This document shows, in pieces, positions 47,463 through 57,400 of a stretch of 64,000 nucleotides of DNA. The notes beneath the pieces are model-generated. The model saw only the letters and a list, made by a program, of their open reading frames with translations, searched no databases and was not told the origin of the DNA. Numbering within the stretch: position 1 is the first letter of the stretch; every line of letters starts with the position of its first letter. The DNA comes from an uncultured Prevotellaceae bacterium (lineage in GTDB: Bacteria > Bacteroidota > Bacteroidia > Bacteroidales > Bacteroidaceae). The DNA lies in contig CAMNIN010000007.1 of NCBI GenBank assembly GCA_946540735.1, positions 1 to 64,000 on the forward strand, given 5' to 3'. The translations under genes were made by a program, and so were the position numbers.

Positions 47463-47470
47463 TAATTTTG
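47463..47470 (+). promoter_or_regulatory. TAnnTTTG box for the AspT-like permease operon
   Basis: TAATTTTG, 26 bases before the ATG at 47496. Confidence 0.6.
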
Positions 47471-47495
47471 CATCAATTTTTAATAATTTGCATAA

Positions 47496-49187
47496 ATGGA
47501 TTGGTTAATAGACCTGTTCTCACAGACAGATTCCGTGGCTCACGTCGTTTTGCTGTATGCAGTGGTCATCGCAATTGGGGTCTACTTGGGAAAGGTGAAG
47601 GTGTTTGGTATATCATTGGGGGTGACTTTTGTACTGTTCGCAGGAATTGTGGCAGGACACATTCATTTCACTGCCCCAACGACCATATTGAATTTTTGCC
47701 AGGATTTCGGACTCATCTTGTTTGTCTTCATGATTGGCATGCAGGTGGGACCTGGTTTTTTTGAGAGTTTCAAGAAAGACGGCATCACGCTCAACGGTCT
47801 CGCAGTAGGGATCATCCTGCTCAACATCGCAGTGATGTTCGGTTGCTACTACCTCTTTCTCGACACCAGTGACAAGAGCAACCTGCCCATGATGATCGGC
47901 ACACTCTACGGAGCTGTCACCAACACCCCAGGCTTGGGCGCAGCCACCGAGGCTCTCAGTTCGGTTTTCAGTGACGTGGAACTGCCCCAGATAGCTTCTG
48001 GATACGCTTGCGCCTATCCTTTGGGAGTCACCGGCATTATCCTCGCCACGATTGCAGTGAGGTTTCTCAGCCGCACCAAGTTGCAGGAAGAAGAAAAGAA
48101 ACTTTCCGCTGAGGAGGCAGAGAATCCTCATGAGAAACCCCACATGATGCACCTCAAGGTGAGCAACTCCTATCTGGCAGGGCGCACATTGATGCAGATC
48201 AGTGAGTTTCTGAACAGGGATTTTGTCTGTTCGAGATACCTGCATGACGGCCAAGTAAGCATTCCCAACCGCAATACGATCTTCGATGTGGACGATGAGC
48301 TGCTCATTGTCTGTGCTGAGGCCGACTGTGAGCCCATCAAAGCATTCATCGGCCCTGAAATCGACGCAGAATGGAATGTGGAGTTGGAGAAGCAGCCCAT
48401 GGTGTCGCGTCGTATTGTGGTCACCAACCCCTCGATGAACGGCAAGACGTTGGGCAAGATGCATTTCTCCAGTGTTTACGGAGTCAACGTGACGCGCATC
48501 ACCCGTCACGGCATAGACCTTTTCGCCGGCCGCAATCACCATTTCCACATCGGCGACCGCGTGATGGTCGTTGGTCCTGAAGACAACGTCAACCGTGTCG
48601 CGGATATGATGGGCAACTCCGTGAAGCGTCTGAACGCCCCCAACATCGCCACCATTTTCATTGGTATCATGGTAGGAATCATTTTCGGCAGTCTTCCCAT
48701 AGCCATTCCAGGTATGCCTGTACCCATGAAACTTGGTCTGGCTGGCGGTCCCCTCATCATCGCCATTCTGATCGGCCGATATGGGTACCGTGTGAAGCTG
48801 GTCACCTATACGACGACGAGCGCCAACATGATGCTGCGCGAGATTGGTCTGGTGTTGTTCCTTGCAAGCGTGGGAATCAAGGCCGGTGCTGGTTTCTGGG
48901 AGACTGTCGCCTCAGGCGACGGCCTGATTTATGTCGGCACGGGCTTCCTGATGACCATTCTTCCCATTCTCATCGTAGGCCCAATCGCCAAAATAGTCTA
49001 CAAATTCAATTATTTCATGATCATGGGTATGATTGCTGGCACTTATACTGACCCACCGGCTTTGGCCTACGCCAACCAGGTCTGCAGTCACGAGGCCCCT
49101 GGTGTGGGTTACTCCACAGTCTACCCCCTGAGCATGTTTCTGAGAATCCTGACAGCGCAGATACTGGTTTTGTTCTTCTGCGGATAG
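47496..49187 (+). CDS. AspT/YidE-like duplicated permease with TrkA_C domains
   Basis: The 563-residue membrane protein has two sets of helices flanking two cytoplasmic TrkA_C (RCK_C) domains: [20 protein letters not shown], then [15 protein letters not shown], and [19 protein letters not shown], then [13 protein letters not shown]. This is the aspartate:alanine exchanger duplication family (AspT, YidE, YbjL). The first helix set contains [20 protein letters not shown]. Members exchange dicarboxylates such as aspartate or succinate, which would fit the succinate metabolism of the neighbours, but the substrate is not proven. It shares a divergent promoter region with mutA. Confidence 0.85.
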   Translation: MDWLIDLFSQTDSVAHVVLLYAVVIAIGVYLGKVKVFGISLGVTFVLFAGIVAGHIHFTAPTTILNFCQDFGLILFVFMIGMQVGPGFFESFKKDGITLNGLAVGIILLNIAVMFGCYYLFLDTSDKSNLPMMIGTLYGAVTNTPGLGAATEALSSVFSDVELPQIASGYACAYPLGVTGIILATIAVRFLSRTKLQEEEKKLSAEEAENPHEKPHMMHLKVSNSYLAGRTLMQISEFLNRDFVCSRYLHDGQVSIPNRNTIFDVDDELLIVCAEADCEPIKAFIGPEIDAEWNVELEKQPMVSRRIVVTNPSMNGKTLGKMHFSSVYGVNVTRITRHGIDLFAGRNHHFHIGDRVMVVGPEDNVNRVADMMGNSVKRLNAPNIATIFIGIMVGIIFGSLPIAIPGMPVPMKLGLAGGPLIIAILIGRYGYRVKLVTYTTTSANMMLREIGLVLFLASVGIKAGAGFWETVASGDGLIYVGTGFLMTILPILIVGPIAKIVYKFNYFMIMGMIAGTYTDPPALAYANQVCSHEAPGVGYSTVYPLSMFLRILTAQILVLFFCG

Positions 49188-49228
49188 TCCAACACGATGC
49201 AAATTCAAGAAACATATATTACATTTCG

Positions 49229-50173
49229 ATGAAAAAAATCAAATTACTAACAGTCTTTTTCGTTTGTTCCTGTCTCACGGTGTTCGGCCAAGGCGCGAAG
49301 AACATCAAGATCAACGAGGTGATGACGAACAATACGGCCAGCATCGTGGATGAGTACGACCACCATCTGCCATGGATAGAGCTGGCCAATTCTTCGTTCA
49401 CCACCTTCAACATCCGGGGCATGTATATTGCCACCGACACCGCAGTGCTGAACGACAAGCTCACCGTTCCCGAGAGGGTAGCCATGATGAGTGTCATTCC
49501 CAACAGTGCCCAGACCAACATGAGTGGGCGGCAGCACGTGATCTTTTTCCTGAACAGTTCGCCTGCAAAAGGATTCTCCCACCTGCCTTCGTCCATTGAT
49601 TCCGAGAAGCCCTTGTGGATAGGTCTTTTTGAGGGCAATGGCGTGGACCTGGTCGACTCCGTGTCGATTCCCGTCGTACTGCATGAGAACACCTCTTACG
49701 CCCGTGTGAAAGACGGTTCAGAGGAGTGGGAAATCAAAGCTGCCGATGCCGTCACTCCGGGAATAGAGAATTACATCCAGGTCACAGAGACCAAAGTAGC
49801 CCAAATCAAGCGCGACGACCCTCATGGTTTCGGTATAACGATCCTCTCCATGGGAATCGTTTTTTGCTGCCTTGCCCTTCTGTGGATTTTCTTCACGCTT
49901 TTCGGAAAGATCATGAACCGGAAGCAGCAGCAGAAGCGCGACACCGCCAAGCAAGCCCATAAGAGCCGTCTGGAAGCCGTTCATGACGAAGATGAAGACG
50001 AGCGCGCTTTCCCGGGTGTCGTAGTCAAGAGTAACAAGGCAGCGGATGCTGAAGACGACGTTTACATCGCCGTGATTTCCATGGCCCTCAAACAGCATCT
50101 CGAGAATATCCACGACAATGAGAGCGGCATCATCACGCTCATCCCCAAAATCACCAAATGGACCCGCATTTAA
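49229..50173 (+). CDS. Lamin-tail domain fused to OadG-like membrane subunit
   Basis: The 314-residue protein has a signal peptide (MKKIKLLTVFFVCSCLTVFG), then a lamin-tail-like domain facing outside (KNIKINEVMTNNTASIVDEY, then LPWIELANSSFTTFNIRGMY, about 25-185), one transmembrane helix (FGITILSMGIVFCCLALLWI, about 200-225), and a cytoplasmic part ending AVISMALKQHLENIHDNES. The last part is the OadG family pattern of the gamma subunit of sodium-pumping decarboxylases, where it anchors the biotin carrier to the beta subunit. A lamin-tail domain in this subunit is unusual. It is followed by the biotin carrier and OadB beta subunit. Confidence 0.82.
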   Translation: MKKIKLLTVFFVCSCLTVFGQGAKNIKINEVMTNNTASIVDEYDHHLPWIELANSSFTTFNIRGMYIATDTAVLNDKLTVPERVAMMSVIPNSAQTNMSGRQHVIFFLNSSPAKGFSHLPSSIDSEKPLWIGLFEGNGVDLVDSVSIPVVLHENTSYARVKDGSEEWEIKAADAVTPGIENYIQVTETKVAQIKRDDPHGFGITILSMGIVFCCLALLWIFFTLFGKIMNRKQQQKRDTAKQAHKSRLEAVHDEDEDERAFPGVVVKSNKAADAEDDVYIAVISMALKQHLENIHDNESGIITLIPKITKWTRI

Positions 50174-50201
50174 TCATCCTAACCTAATCCATAAAACTAT
50201 T

Positions 50202-50648
50202 ATGAGCAATTATAAATATAAAGTCAACGGCGTCGATTACGACGTAGAGATTGAAGATTTTGAAGGCACCATCGCCAAAGTATCCGTCAACGGCAAACCA
50301 TTTGAGGTGGAACTGGCTCAACCCGTCAAGGTTCCTGTACGTCCAAAGAAAGTGGAAGTGAAGGCATCAGCCTCGTCCACCACCTCATCAGCCGAGAAAG
50401 CCCCGGCCATCAAGCCCAAGGCAGCCGCAGGCTCAGGCAACAAAGTGCTCGCCCCTCTGCCAGGAACCATCACAGAAGTGAAAGTGAACGTAGGCGACAC
50501 CGTCAAGATCGGCGATACCGTCGTCATTCTCGAAGCCATGAAGATGCAGAACAACATTGAGGCCGACTATGAAGGAAAGATCACGTCAGTATTAGTAACC
50601 CGAGGAGATACCGTGATGGAAGGTGCCGCACTCGTAACAATCGGATAA
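50202..50648 (+). CDS. Biotin carboxyl carrier protein of a sodium-pumping decarboxylase
   Basis: The start at 50202 (MSNYKYKVNGVDYDVEIEDF) is preferred over 50118. The 148-residue protein has an N-terminal domain, an Ala/Pro/Lys-rich linker (about 45-80) and the biotinyl domain with the motif EAMKM, where K114 is the biotin attachment site. The carrier takes CO2 from the alpha subunit and delivers it to the beta subunit. It sits between the gamma and beta genes, as in methylmalonyl-CoA or oxaloacetate decarboxylase clusters. Confidence 0.93.
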   Translation: MSNYKYKVNGVDYDVEIEDFEGTIAKVSVNGKPFEVELAQPVKVPVRPKKVEVKASASSTTSSAEKAPAIKPKAAAGSGNKVLAPLPGTITEVKVNVGDTVKIGDTVVILEAMKMQNNIEADYEGKITSVLVTRGDTVMEGAALVTIG

Positions 50649-50652
50649 CACC

Positions 50653-51810
50653 ATGGGATTTATAGAATTCATATCTACCAAGTTTTTTGATTTCCTGTCG
50701 TATACAGGATTTGCAAATGCCACGATACCCAACCTGATCATGATTATCGTGGGTGGCATCTTCATCTGGCTTGCCATCAAGAAAGATTTTGAGCCACTGC
50801 TGCTGGTTCCCATCGGACTGGGAATCATTCTGGGCAACATCCCGTTCCGTGCAGATGCCGGTCTGGAAATCGGCCTTTACGAGGATAACTCCGTGCTCAA
50901 CATTTTCTATCAAGGAGTAAGGCAAGGATGGTATCCCCCGCTTGTTTTCCTGGGCATCGGTGCTATGACCGATTTCTCGTCGCTCATCAGCAACCCGAAG
51001 TTGGTCTTGATCGGCGCAGCAGCGCAGTTTGGTATTTTCGGTGCCTACATGGTGGCGCTTGCCCTTGGATTTGAGCCTAATCAGGCAGCAGGTATCGCCA
51101 TCATCGGTGGTGCTGACGGTCCTACCGCCATCTTCCTGTCGTCGAAGTTATGCCCCAACCTGATGGGTGCCATTGCCGTATGTGCCTACTCTTATATGGC
51201 TCTTGTGCCTGTGATCCAACCGCCATTGATGCGCCTGCTGACCACCAAGAAAGAGCGTGTCATCCACATGAAGCCATCTCGCAATGTCAGCCAGACCGAG
51301 CGTATCCTCTTCCCTATTATCGGTCTGCTCCTCACCACCTTCCTGGTACCGTCTGGTCTTCCCCTGCTCGGTATGCTGTTCTTCGGCAACTTGCTGAAAG
51401 AGAGCGGCAAGACCACTCGTCTGGCCAAGACCGCCGGTAGTGCATTGAATGATGTCGTGGTGATCCTTCTCGGTCTTACCGTCGGCTGCTCGACACAGGC
51501 CAGCGAGTTTCTCACCCTCAACACCATCAAGATTTTCTTCCTTGGTGCCATGGCATTCATCATCGCCAGTGCCAGTGGTGTGCTGTTTGTGAAACTGATG
51601 AACCTGTTCTTGCCCCAAGACAAGAAGATCAACCCGCTGATTGGTAATGCCGGTGTGAGTGCTGTACCTATGAGTGCACGCATCTCCAACAACCTCGGAC
51701 TGGAATATGACCGCCACAACTTCCTGCTGATGCATGCCATGGGTCCCAATGTGGCCGGTGTGATCGGTTCGGCAGTGGCAGCAGGTACGTTGCTCGGCTT
51801 CTTCTCCTAA
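50653..51810 (+). CDS. Sodium-pumping decarboxylase beta subunit (OadB/MmdB type)
   Basis: The 385-residue protein begins four bases after the carrier gene. It has about nine to eleven helices, with the family motifs GVRQGWYPPLVFLGIGAMTD, AIIGGADGPTAIFLSSKLCP (the conserved Asp of the sodium path), MALVPVIQPPLMRLLTTKKE and GNAGVSAVPMSARISNN. It decarboxylates carboxybiotin and exports two sodium ions. With OadG and the carrier it can form a methylmalonyl-CoA decarboxylase if joined by a carboxyltransferase alpha subunit, which is absent from the window. Confidence 0.95.
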   Translation: MGFIEFISTKFFDFLSYTGFANATIPNLIMIIVGGIFIWLAIKKDFEPLLLVPIGLGIILGNIPFRADAGLEIGLYEDNSVLNIFYQGVRQGWYPPLVFLGIGAMTDFSSLISNPKLVLIGAAAQFGIFGAYMVALALGFEPNQAAGIAIIGGADGPTAIFLSSKLCPNLMGAIAVCAYSYMALVPVIQPPLMRLLTTKKERVIHMKPSRNVSQTERILFPIIGLLLTTFLVPSGLPLLGMLFFGNLLKESGKTTRLAKTAGSALNDVVVILLGLTVGCSTQASEFLTLNTIKIFFLGAMAFIIASASGVLFVKLMNLFLPQDKKINPLIGNAGVSAVPMSARISNNLGLEYDRHNFLLMHAMGPNVAGVIGSAVAAGTLLGFFS

Positions 51811-51825
51811 TAGCCGTCGCCGAAG

Positions 51826-53037
51826 ATGGGAAATCAGAGAAACAAACTGATCGACAAGCAGTACCTGCTTCCGTTCATCCTGATCACGACCTTGTTTTTC
51901 CTCTGGGGATTCGCAAGGGCTATCCTTGATGTGCTCAACAAGCATTTCCAGGACGAACTGCACATCACCATCACACAGTCGTCGCTGATCCAGGTGACCA
52001 CCTACTTAGGCTATTTCCTCATGGCCATCCCCGCCGGTATGTTCATCAACCGCCTGGGTTACCGCAAAGGAGTGGTGTTCGGACTGCTGCTGTTTGGCCT
52101 TGGAGCCCTGTCGTTTATCCCCAGCATGCAGGTCGGCACGTTCAATGCCTTCCTGGTTTCCCTCTTCATCATCGGCTGCGGCCTGGTATTCCTGGAGACA
52201 GCCGCCAACCCCTACGCCACCGAACTGGGTCCTGAAGCCACGGCTTCGAGCCGTCTGAATCTCTCTCAGACCTTCAACGGCATGGGTTGCTTCATGGCCA
52301 CGTTTATTGTCGGGCAATACCTCTTCCGCACCGACGGCACAAGTGGTGATGTCACCGTGCCCTACATCGTGATGGGCATCGTCGTTCTCCTTGTGGCCGT
52401 TGTGTTCTCGTTTGTCAAGTTGCCCGAGATACAAGCGGAAGGCGTTACGCCAGAATCGAATGATCCGCTGTCGGTCAGACTGTCGAAGTTGTTCCGGCAC
52501 AAATTATTTGTCATCGGCCTCATTGCCCTGCTATCGTATGAGGTAGCCGAGATCTCCATCAACAGCTACTTCGTCAATTTCGTCACCGGTGAGGGTTGGA
52601 TGGACAAGAACACGGCCTCCGTCATCATCTCCCTGGCCCTGGTCATCTTCATGGCCGGCCGTTTTCTGTGCAGCATGGCCATGCGCTACATCCCTGCTGA
52701 GAAGATGCTGCTGTACTGTGCCATCGGCACGGTGTTCTGCATGGTGATGGTGATGATCGACCTGGGACGTGCGGGACTGATTTTCCTGATGCTCAACTAC
52801 CTGTTTGAGGCCATGATGTTCCCCACCATCTTCTCGCTGTCTCTCAGACGGCTTGGTCCTCTCACCAAGAGTGCCTCCTCGCTGTTGATGATGACACCCG
52901 TGGGTGGTTGTGGTTTCGTGCTGATGGGTCTGATGGCCGACACCACCGGCAGCATGACCCTCCCCTTCATCATCCCATTGGCCGGTTACATGGTCATAGT
53001 GCTCTTCGCAATCCAATTGTTGAAATCCAAATCCTAA
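51826..53037 (+). CDS. FucP-like sugar:proton symporter (MFS)
   Basis: The 403-residue protein has 12 predicted helices and the sequence LLPFILITTLFFLWGFARAI, with LDVLNKHFQDELHIT just after it, typical of the FucP / glucose-galactose group of the major facilitator superfamily. Later motifs VFLETAANPYATELG and NLSQTFNGMGCFMATFIVG also match. It imports fucose, glucose or galactose with protons across the inner membrane; the exact sugar cannot be read. It starts 15 bases after the beta-subunit gene and precedes metY by 6 bases, but a functional connection is unclear. Confidence 0.88.
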   Translation: MGNQRNKLIDKQYLLPFILITTLFFLWGFARAILDVLNKHFQDELHITITQSSLIQVTTYLGYFLMAIPAGMFINRLGYRKGVVFGLLLFGLGALSFIPSMQVGTFNAFLVSLFIIGCGLVFLETAANPYATELGPEATASSRLNLSQTFNGMGCFMATFIVGQYLFRTDGTSGDVTVPYIVMGIVVLLVAVVFSFVKLPEIQAEGVTPESNDPLSVRLSKLFRHKLFVIGLIALLSYEVAEISINSYFVNFVTGEGWMDKNTASVIISLALVIFMAGRFLCSMAMRYIPAEKMLLYCAIGTVFCMVMVMIDLGRAGLIFLMLNYLFEAMMFPTIFSLSLRRLGPLTKSASSLLMMTPVGGCGFVLMGLMADTTGSMTLPFIIPLAGYMVIVLFAIQLLKSKS

Positions 53038-53043
53038 CACTAT

Positions 53044-54327
53044 ATGAAAAAAGATCTCAAGCGAGCCACTTTGTGCGTGCAAGCAGGTTGGGAGCCCAAG
53101 AATGGCGACCCCCGTGTGCTCCCCATCGTCCAGAGCACCACATTCAAGTATGACAACACCGAGGAGATGGCCGATCTTTTCGACCTAAAGAAAGAAGGTT
53201 ATTTCTATACCAGGCTCCAGAATCCCACCAATGATGCTGTAGCCAAGAAGATCGCCGCCCTTGAAGGAGGTATAGGTGCGATGCTGACCTCCAGCGGACA
53301 GGCCGCCAATTTCTATGCCATCTTCAACATCTGCGAGGCAGGCGACCATATCGTCACCTCCAACGAGATCTACGGAGGAACGTACAACCTCTTCGGAGTA
53401 ACGCTCAAGAAGTTGGGCATCTCATGCACTTTCGTCAACCAGGACGCTTCGGAGGAAGAGATCAGCAAGGCCTTTCAACCCAACACCAAAGCCCTCTTTG
53501 GTGAGACCATCTCCAATCCGGGATGCAAAGTGCTCGACATCGAGAAGTTCGCTCGTATTGCCCATACCCATGGCGTTCCCCTGATTGTCGACAACACCTT
53601 CCCCACCCCCATCAACTGCCGCCCCTTCGAGTGGGGTGCCGACATCGTGACCCACTCTACGACAAAATACATGGATGGTCATGCCACCCAAGTGGGCGGA
53701 TGCATCGTCGACAGTGGGAATTTCGACTGGGAAGCGCATGCCGCCAAATATCCAGGCCTGACCTCTCCCGATGACTCCTATCATGGACTGACCTACACCA
53801 AGGCTTTCGGAAAGATGGCCTATATCACCAAACTGGTGGCCCAGCTGATGCGCGACCTGGGCAGCATACCCTCGCCCCACAACGCCTTCCTGCTCAACCT
53901 CGGACTGGAGACCCTGCACCTGCGTGTGCCCCGCCACTGTGAGAATGCGCTGAAAGTGGCGAAGTTTCTCGAGGGCGACGATCGTGTGGCCTGGGTCAAC
54001 TACAGTGGACTGGAGGGCCATGCCGACTATGAGCTGGCCCGGAAATACCTCCCCAACGGTTCGTGTGGCGTGTTGGCATTCGGTCTGAAGGGTGACCGCG
54101 AGACCGCTATCCGCTTCATGGACTCCCTCAAACTCATCTGTATCGTCACCCATGTGGCGGATGCCCGCTCCTGCGTTCTCCATCCCGCAAGCCACACCCA
54201 CCGCCAACTTTCCGACGATCAACTACGCGAGGCGGGCATAGCCCCCGACCTCATCCGCCTCTCTGTCGGTATTGAGGATGTCGATGACATCCTCGATGAT
54301 ATCCGCCAGGCACTCGACCAGTTGTGA
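53044..54327 (+). CDS. O-acetylhomoserine sulfhydrylase (MetY-like)
   Basis: The 427-residue PLP enzyme makes homocysteine from O-acetylhomoserine and sulfide. The lysine forming the Schiff base is probably K208 in HSTTKYMDGHA. Other signatures are YTRLQNPTNDAVAKKIAALE near residue 60, IVDNTFPTPINCRPFEWGAD near residue 182 and SVGIEDVDDILDDI at the end. Cystathionine gamma-synthase relatives are shorter and lack the insert around residues 235-260 present here. A strong terminator at 54378-54430 closes the run. Confidence 0.93.
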   Translation: MKKDLKRATLCVQAGWEPKNGDPRVLPIVQSTTFKYDNTEEMADLFDLKKEGYFYTRLQNPTNDAVAKKIAALEGGIGAMLTSSGQAANFYAIFNICEAGDHIVTSNEIYGGTYNLFGVTLKKLGISCTFVNQDASEEEISKAFQPNTKALFGETISNPGCKVLDIEKFARIAHTHGVPLIVDNTFPTPINCRPFEWGADIVTHSTTKYMDGHATQVGGCIVDSGNFDWEAHAAKYPGLTSPDDSYHGLTYTKAFGKMAYITKLVAQLMRDLGSIPSPHNAFLLNLGLETLHLRVPRHCENALKVAKFLEGDDRVAWVNYSGLEGHADYELARKYLPNGSCGVLAFGLKGDRETAIRFMDSLKLICIVTHVADARSCVLHPASHTHRQLSDDQLREAGIAPDLIRLSVGIEDVDDILDDIRQALDQL

Positions 54328-54377
54328 TCATACACGAAAAAACTGAAAGACAGCGGATTATGCTCAGCAAATCCGCC

Positions 54378-54430
54378 CATTTATGAAAAATCCCCTCCCT
54401 GATGAAAAGGGAGGGGATTTTTCATAAATG
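54378..54430. terminator. Strong terminator with 22-base perfect stem
   Basis: The arm at 54378-54399 is the exact reverse complement of 54409-54430, with a nine-base loop and AT-rich ends. A second small stem (GCGGATT at 54353-54359 with AATCCGC at 54370-54376) overlaps its left side. Confidence 0.9.
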
Positions 54431-54494
54431 GCCCTTGGAACACAGGCAACGGGGCCAGTCATCTAAGAGCCGTCCATGTTTTATTGAGGACAGC

Positions 54495-57400
54495 TTATTT
54501 CAAGAACTTGCAAGCCACCATGGTGCCGCTATCGTCTGAGGCTCGGGCGATGTAGAAGCCAGGAGCCAGGTGCGAGACATCCACTCGGGCCGAGCCATGG
54601 TGGAGAGCCACTGACAGGCGGTCGACCATACGACCATCCGTCGTGAAGATCTCGATGGAGGCCATGCTGCCCTCCTCGCTCTTCAAGATAAGATGCTGCG
54701 ATCCATAGACCATACGGAAGCCGTTGGCCGACGACACTTCACCTGTCACCTGACGGATGCCCACGGTCTGATCCACCATGGTCATGTAGCTGGTAAGGAT
54801 GTTGGGCTTACTGATAGTCGGCACATTCATGAGATAAACTTTTTCAGAGCCATCGGGATAACGACCCACCGTGGAGTTGCCGTCGTGCATATCATAACGG
54901 AGGATATCGGTAGTCTTCCCATCAGGAGTAGTCAGGGCTACGAGTCCACCCTCGCCTGCGATTTTGAACGACGCGTGAAGTGTGCGATTGGTAGTCGGCT
55001 GCTTGTCGCACCAGATGATGAGATGTCCGTGAGCTGCGATTTTGGTGCTGACCGAGGTGCCCTCCCTGCTGATCTGGTATTTCTGCGGTTTTGACAGGTC
55101 ATCAGTCAGGTAGTAGCCCTCCAGGTCCACCTCTTGGTCGGAAGCGTTGTACAGTTCCACCCAGTCGGCTTTCTTGCCATACTCATTCACGAAGCAATCG
55201 TTGGAGCCACTCACCTCATTCACACTGATTCGGTGCTGTCCGGCTTCATCCATCTCTGCCACAGTAAGCGGCCTGTAACAAGCCCTGAGCGAGACATTAT
55301 TATAAGGAAGGTTAATCTCTTCCTGCGTGGAGTAGAAACTAGTGGACGTGGCAGAGACCGTCGTGGTGACCGAAGCATCCCAATAGAGATCAGTCGAACC
55401 GGCACTGTTGTTGTGCAATTCGACAGCGATGACATTGTCGCCCTCGTGGAACAGGTTGGCCGGAAGCGTCAACATCCCCCTGTCAGGATTGCCGTTGGCG
55501 TAGGTCGTGGAGTAGCTGTTGTAGTCCACGTTTCCTGAAGGTATGTTGTATCGTCCCGCCTCAGTCCCGTTGACATAGACAATGAACCCATCATCGGCAG
55601 TGTAGTGTAGCGAGAACCTGTCGTTGCCGGCAGGTTTGTTCTGCACATGCACCCTGGCACGGAAATAGGCAGTAGGCCGCTTGTTAGCCCCGTCGGGGCC
55701 ATAGTCGAGAGTGGTGGCGATGTCGTTCTTCCCATATCCCAAAGGAGCGTAGCCCATCTTCCACCCATATTCTGGATAGGACGGGGAGGTCCAGTTGGTT
55801 CCGTCGAGAGAGCCTTGGTCGTAATAGCTCCAACCAGCGTTATAAGACAGCAGTGTGGTTTCCTCGCCACTACTGAGGCTCCATCCCTGGAAAGCAAAGC
55901 CAGCAGGTGCGACAGCCTTGAGACGCACAGGCGGGAATAGATAGCCATTGAACTCACCGGTGGGCACAGGGATATCATTAATAAGCAGTTGGGCGTCCTC
56001 CGTGTCACTGGTCAGGTTGTAGCGATAATAATCACTACCCGCCAAGTCGAACAACTCATAGTTGCGCAGTGCCCAAGTGGCAGGCTCCAGCCATTCCGAC
56101 AAGTTGCCACGTAGACTGTTTGCCGTATTGTTGACCGACAGGCCCTCGAGGCTCATGGCAGGATTCACCCGCTCGGCCAAGCTGTCGATGATGCCGATCG
56201 CGCGGTTAGCCTCGAACACGCTTCCACCCATGATGCAGTAAGCATCGATGAACTTCCTGCGGAACTGCGCATTGCCCAACAAGTTGCGGAAGAGCGTCAC
56301 AAAACGGATCTGCTGGGTGATTCGTCCCAGCGACATGGGATAGAGTTGGTCGAACGTGTACAGTTCCTTGCCCATGAACACATTGAATGGGTCTTTGGTG
56401 CTGAAAGCCCCATCCAAGTCGAAGAGCACGAAGCGGTATCTTCCGTCGCCCGCCTTAGTAAATCCTTTGACATTGTTCTGCGGCCAGTCCCAGTTGCCCA
56501 TATAAAGTTGTGCAGCCATATAGTAGATATACTCATCGATATCGAGGCGCTTGCAAATCTCGGCATAGGTACTCGAATTGGCGGCATCGGCCGATAGGTA
56601 ATCAACCAACTCGATAAAGGATTCCTCAGAACCGCATTTCTGCACATATCCCGAGTCGGGTGACATCTCAAACTGATCGATCTCATCCTCATCCCAACCG
56701 TAGTTGGCGTAGACGAAATGCTTGTTGTTGGGTTCCCTCACATTGAGCACCCCTATGTACTCGCCATTGATGAACTCATGCACTGGCTGATAGCTCTGGT
56801 AGTCGATATCGATGCCCGAGGAGCTGACAATGGTCTGCAAAGCCGGGTCCTTGAAACGGCACACATTGTCGTTGCCGCCATTCCGGACCTGCAGGGTACG
56901 GTTGCGGATATAGAGTTTCTCATCGAAGAAGGGATAATCAAGGTTTTTGTTTCCGCCCAATTCCTTATTGCCCTTCAACTTGAAAGCGTGGGGCAACCAG
57001 GCGCGGCTCCATCCGCCGCACATCTCGAGGTTGGCATCCTGGTTGAAAACCATCTCGCCATCGGTGGAAAGGTAAGAGAAGTTCACCGGGCGATCCCAAC
57101 TCATGTTCCAGTTGCACGCCGTCTGTTGTCCGTTGCCAGGCCGTCCGTTGACACCCTTTACCAGCACCCCAAGGTAATCGTCGTAGAGGAATCTGGGGTC
57201 GGCAACCACCGAAAGCACCGGCAACGAGTAATCCTGGTCGGAGGCGATATAGGATCGGGTGGTCACCCTCGAGGGCAGCATCCCGTCGGCGAAGAGCCTG
57301 AATCGGTAGTTGGACGTGGATGAGACCTCAAACTGCCCAGTGGTGCTGGTATTGCCATTTTCGAGAGTGGGCAGCGTCCCATCCATGGTGTAGCGCAAGG

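Noticed and set aside
54353..54376. Small stem before the strong terminator as a riboswitch
   Set aside because: A seven-base stem overlapping the terminator arm has no aptamer-like structure and follows the metY stop.
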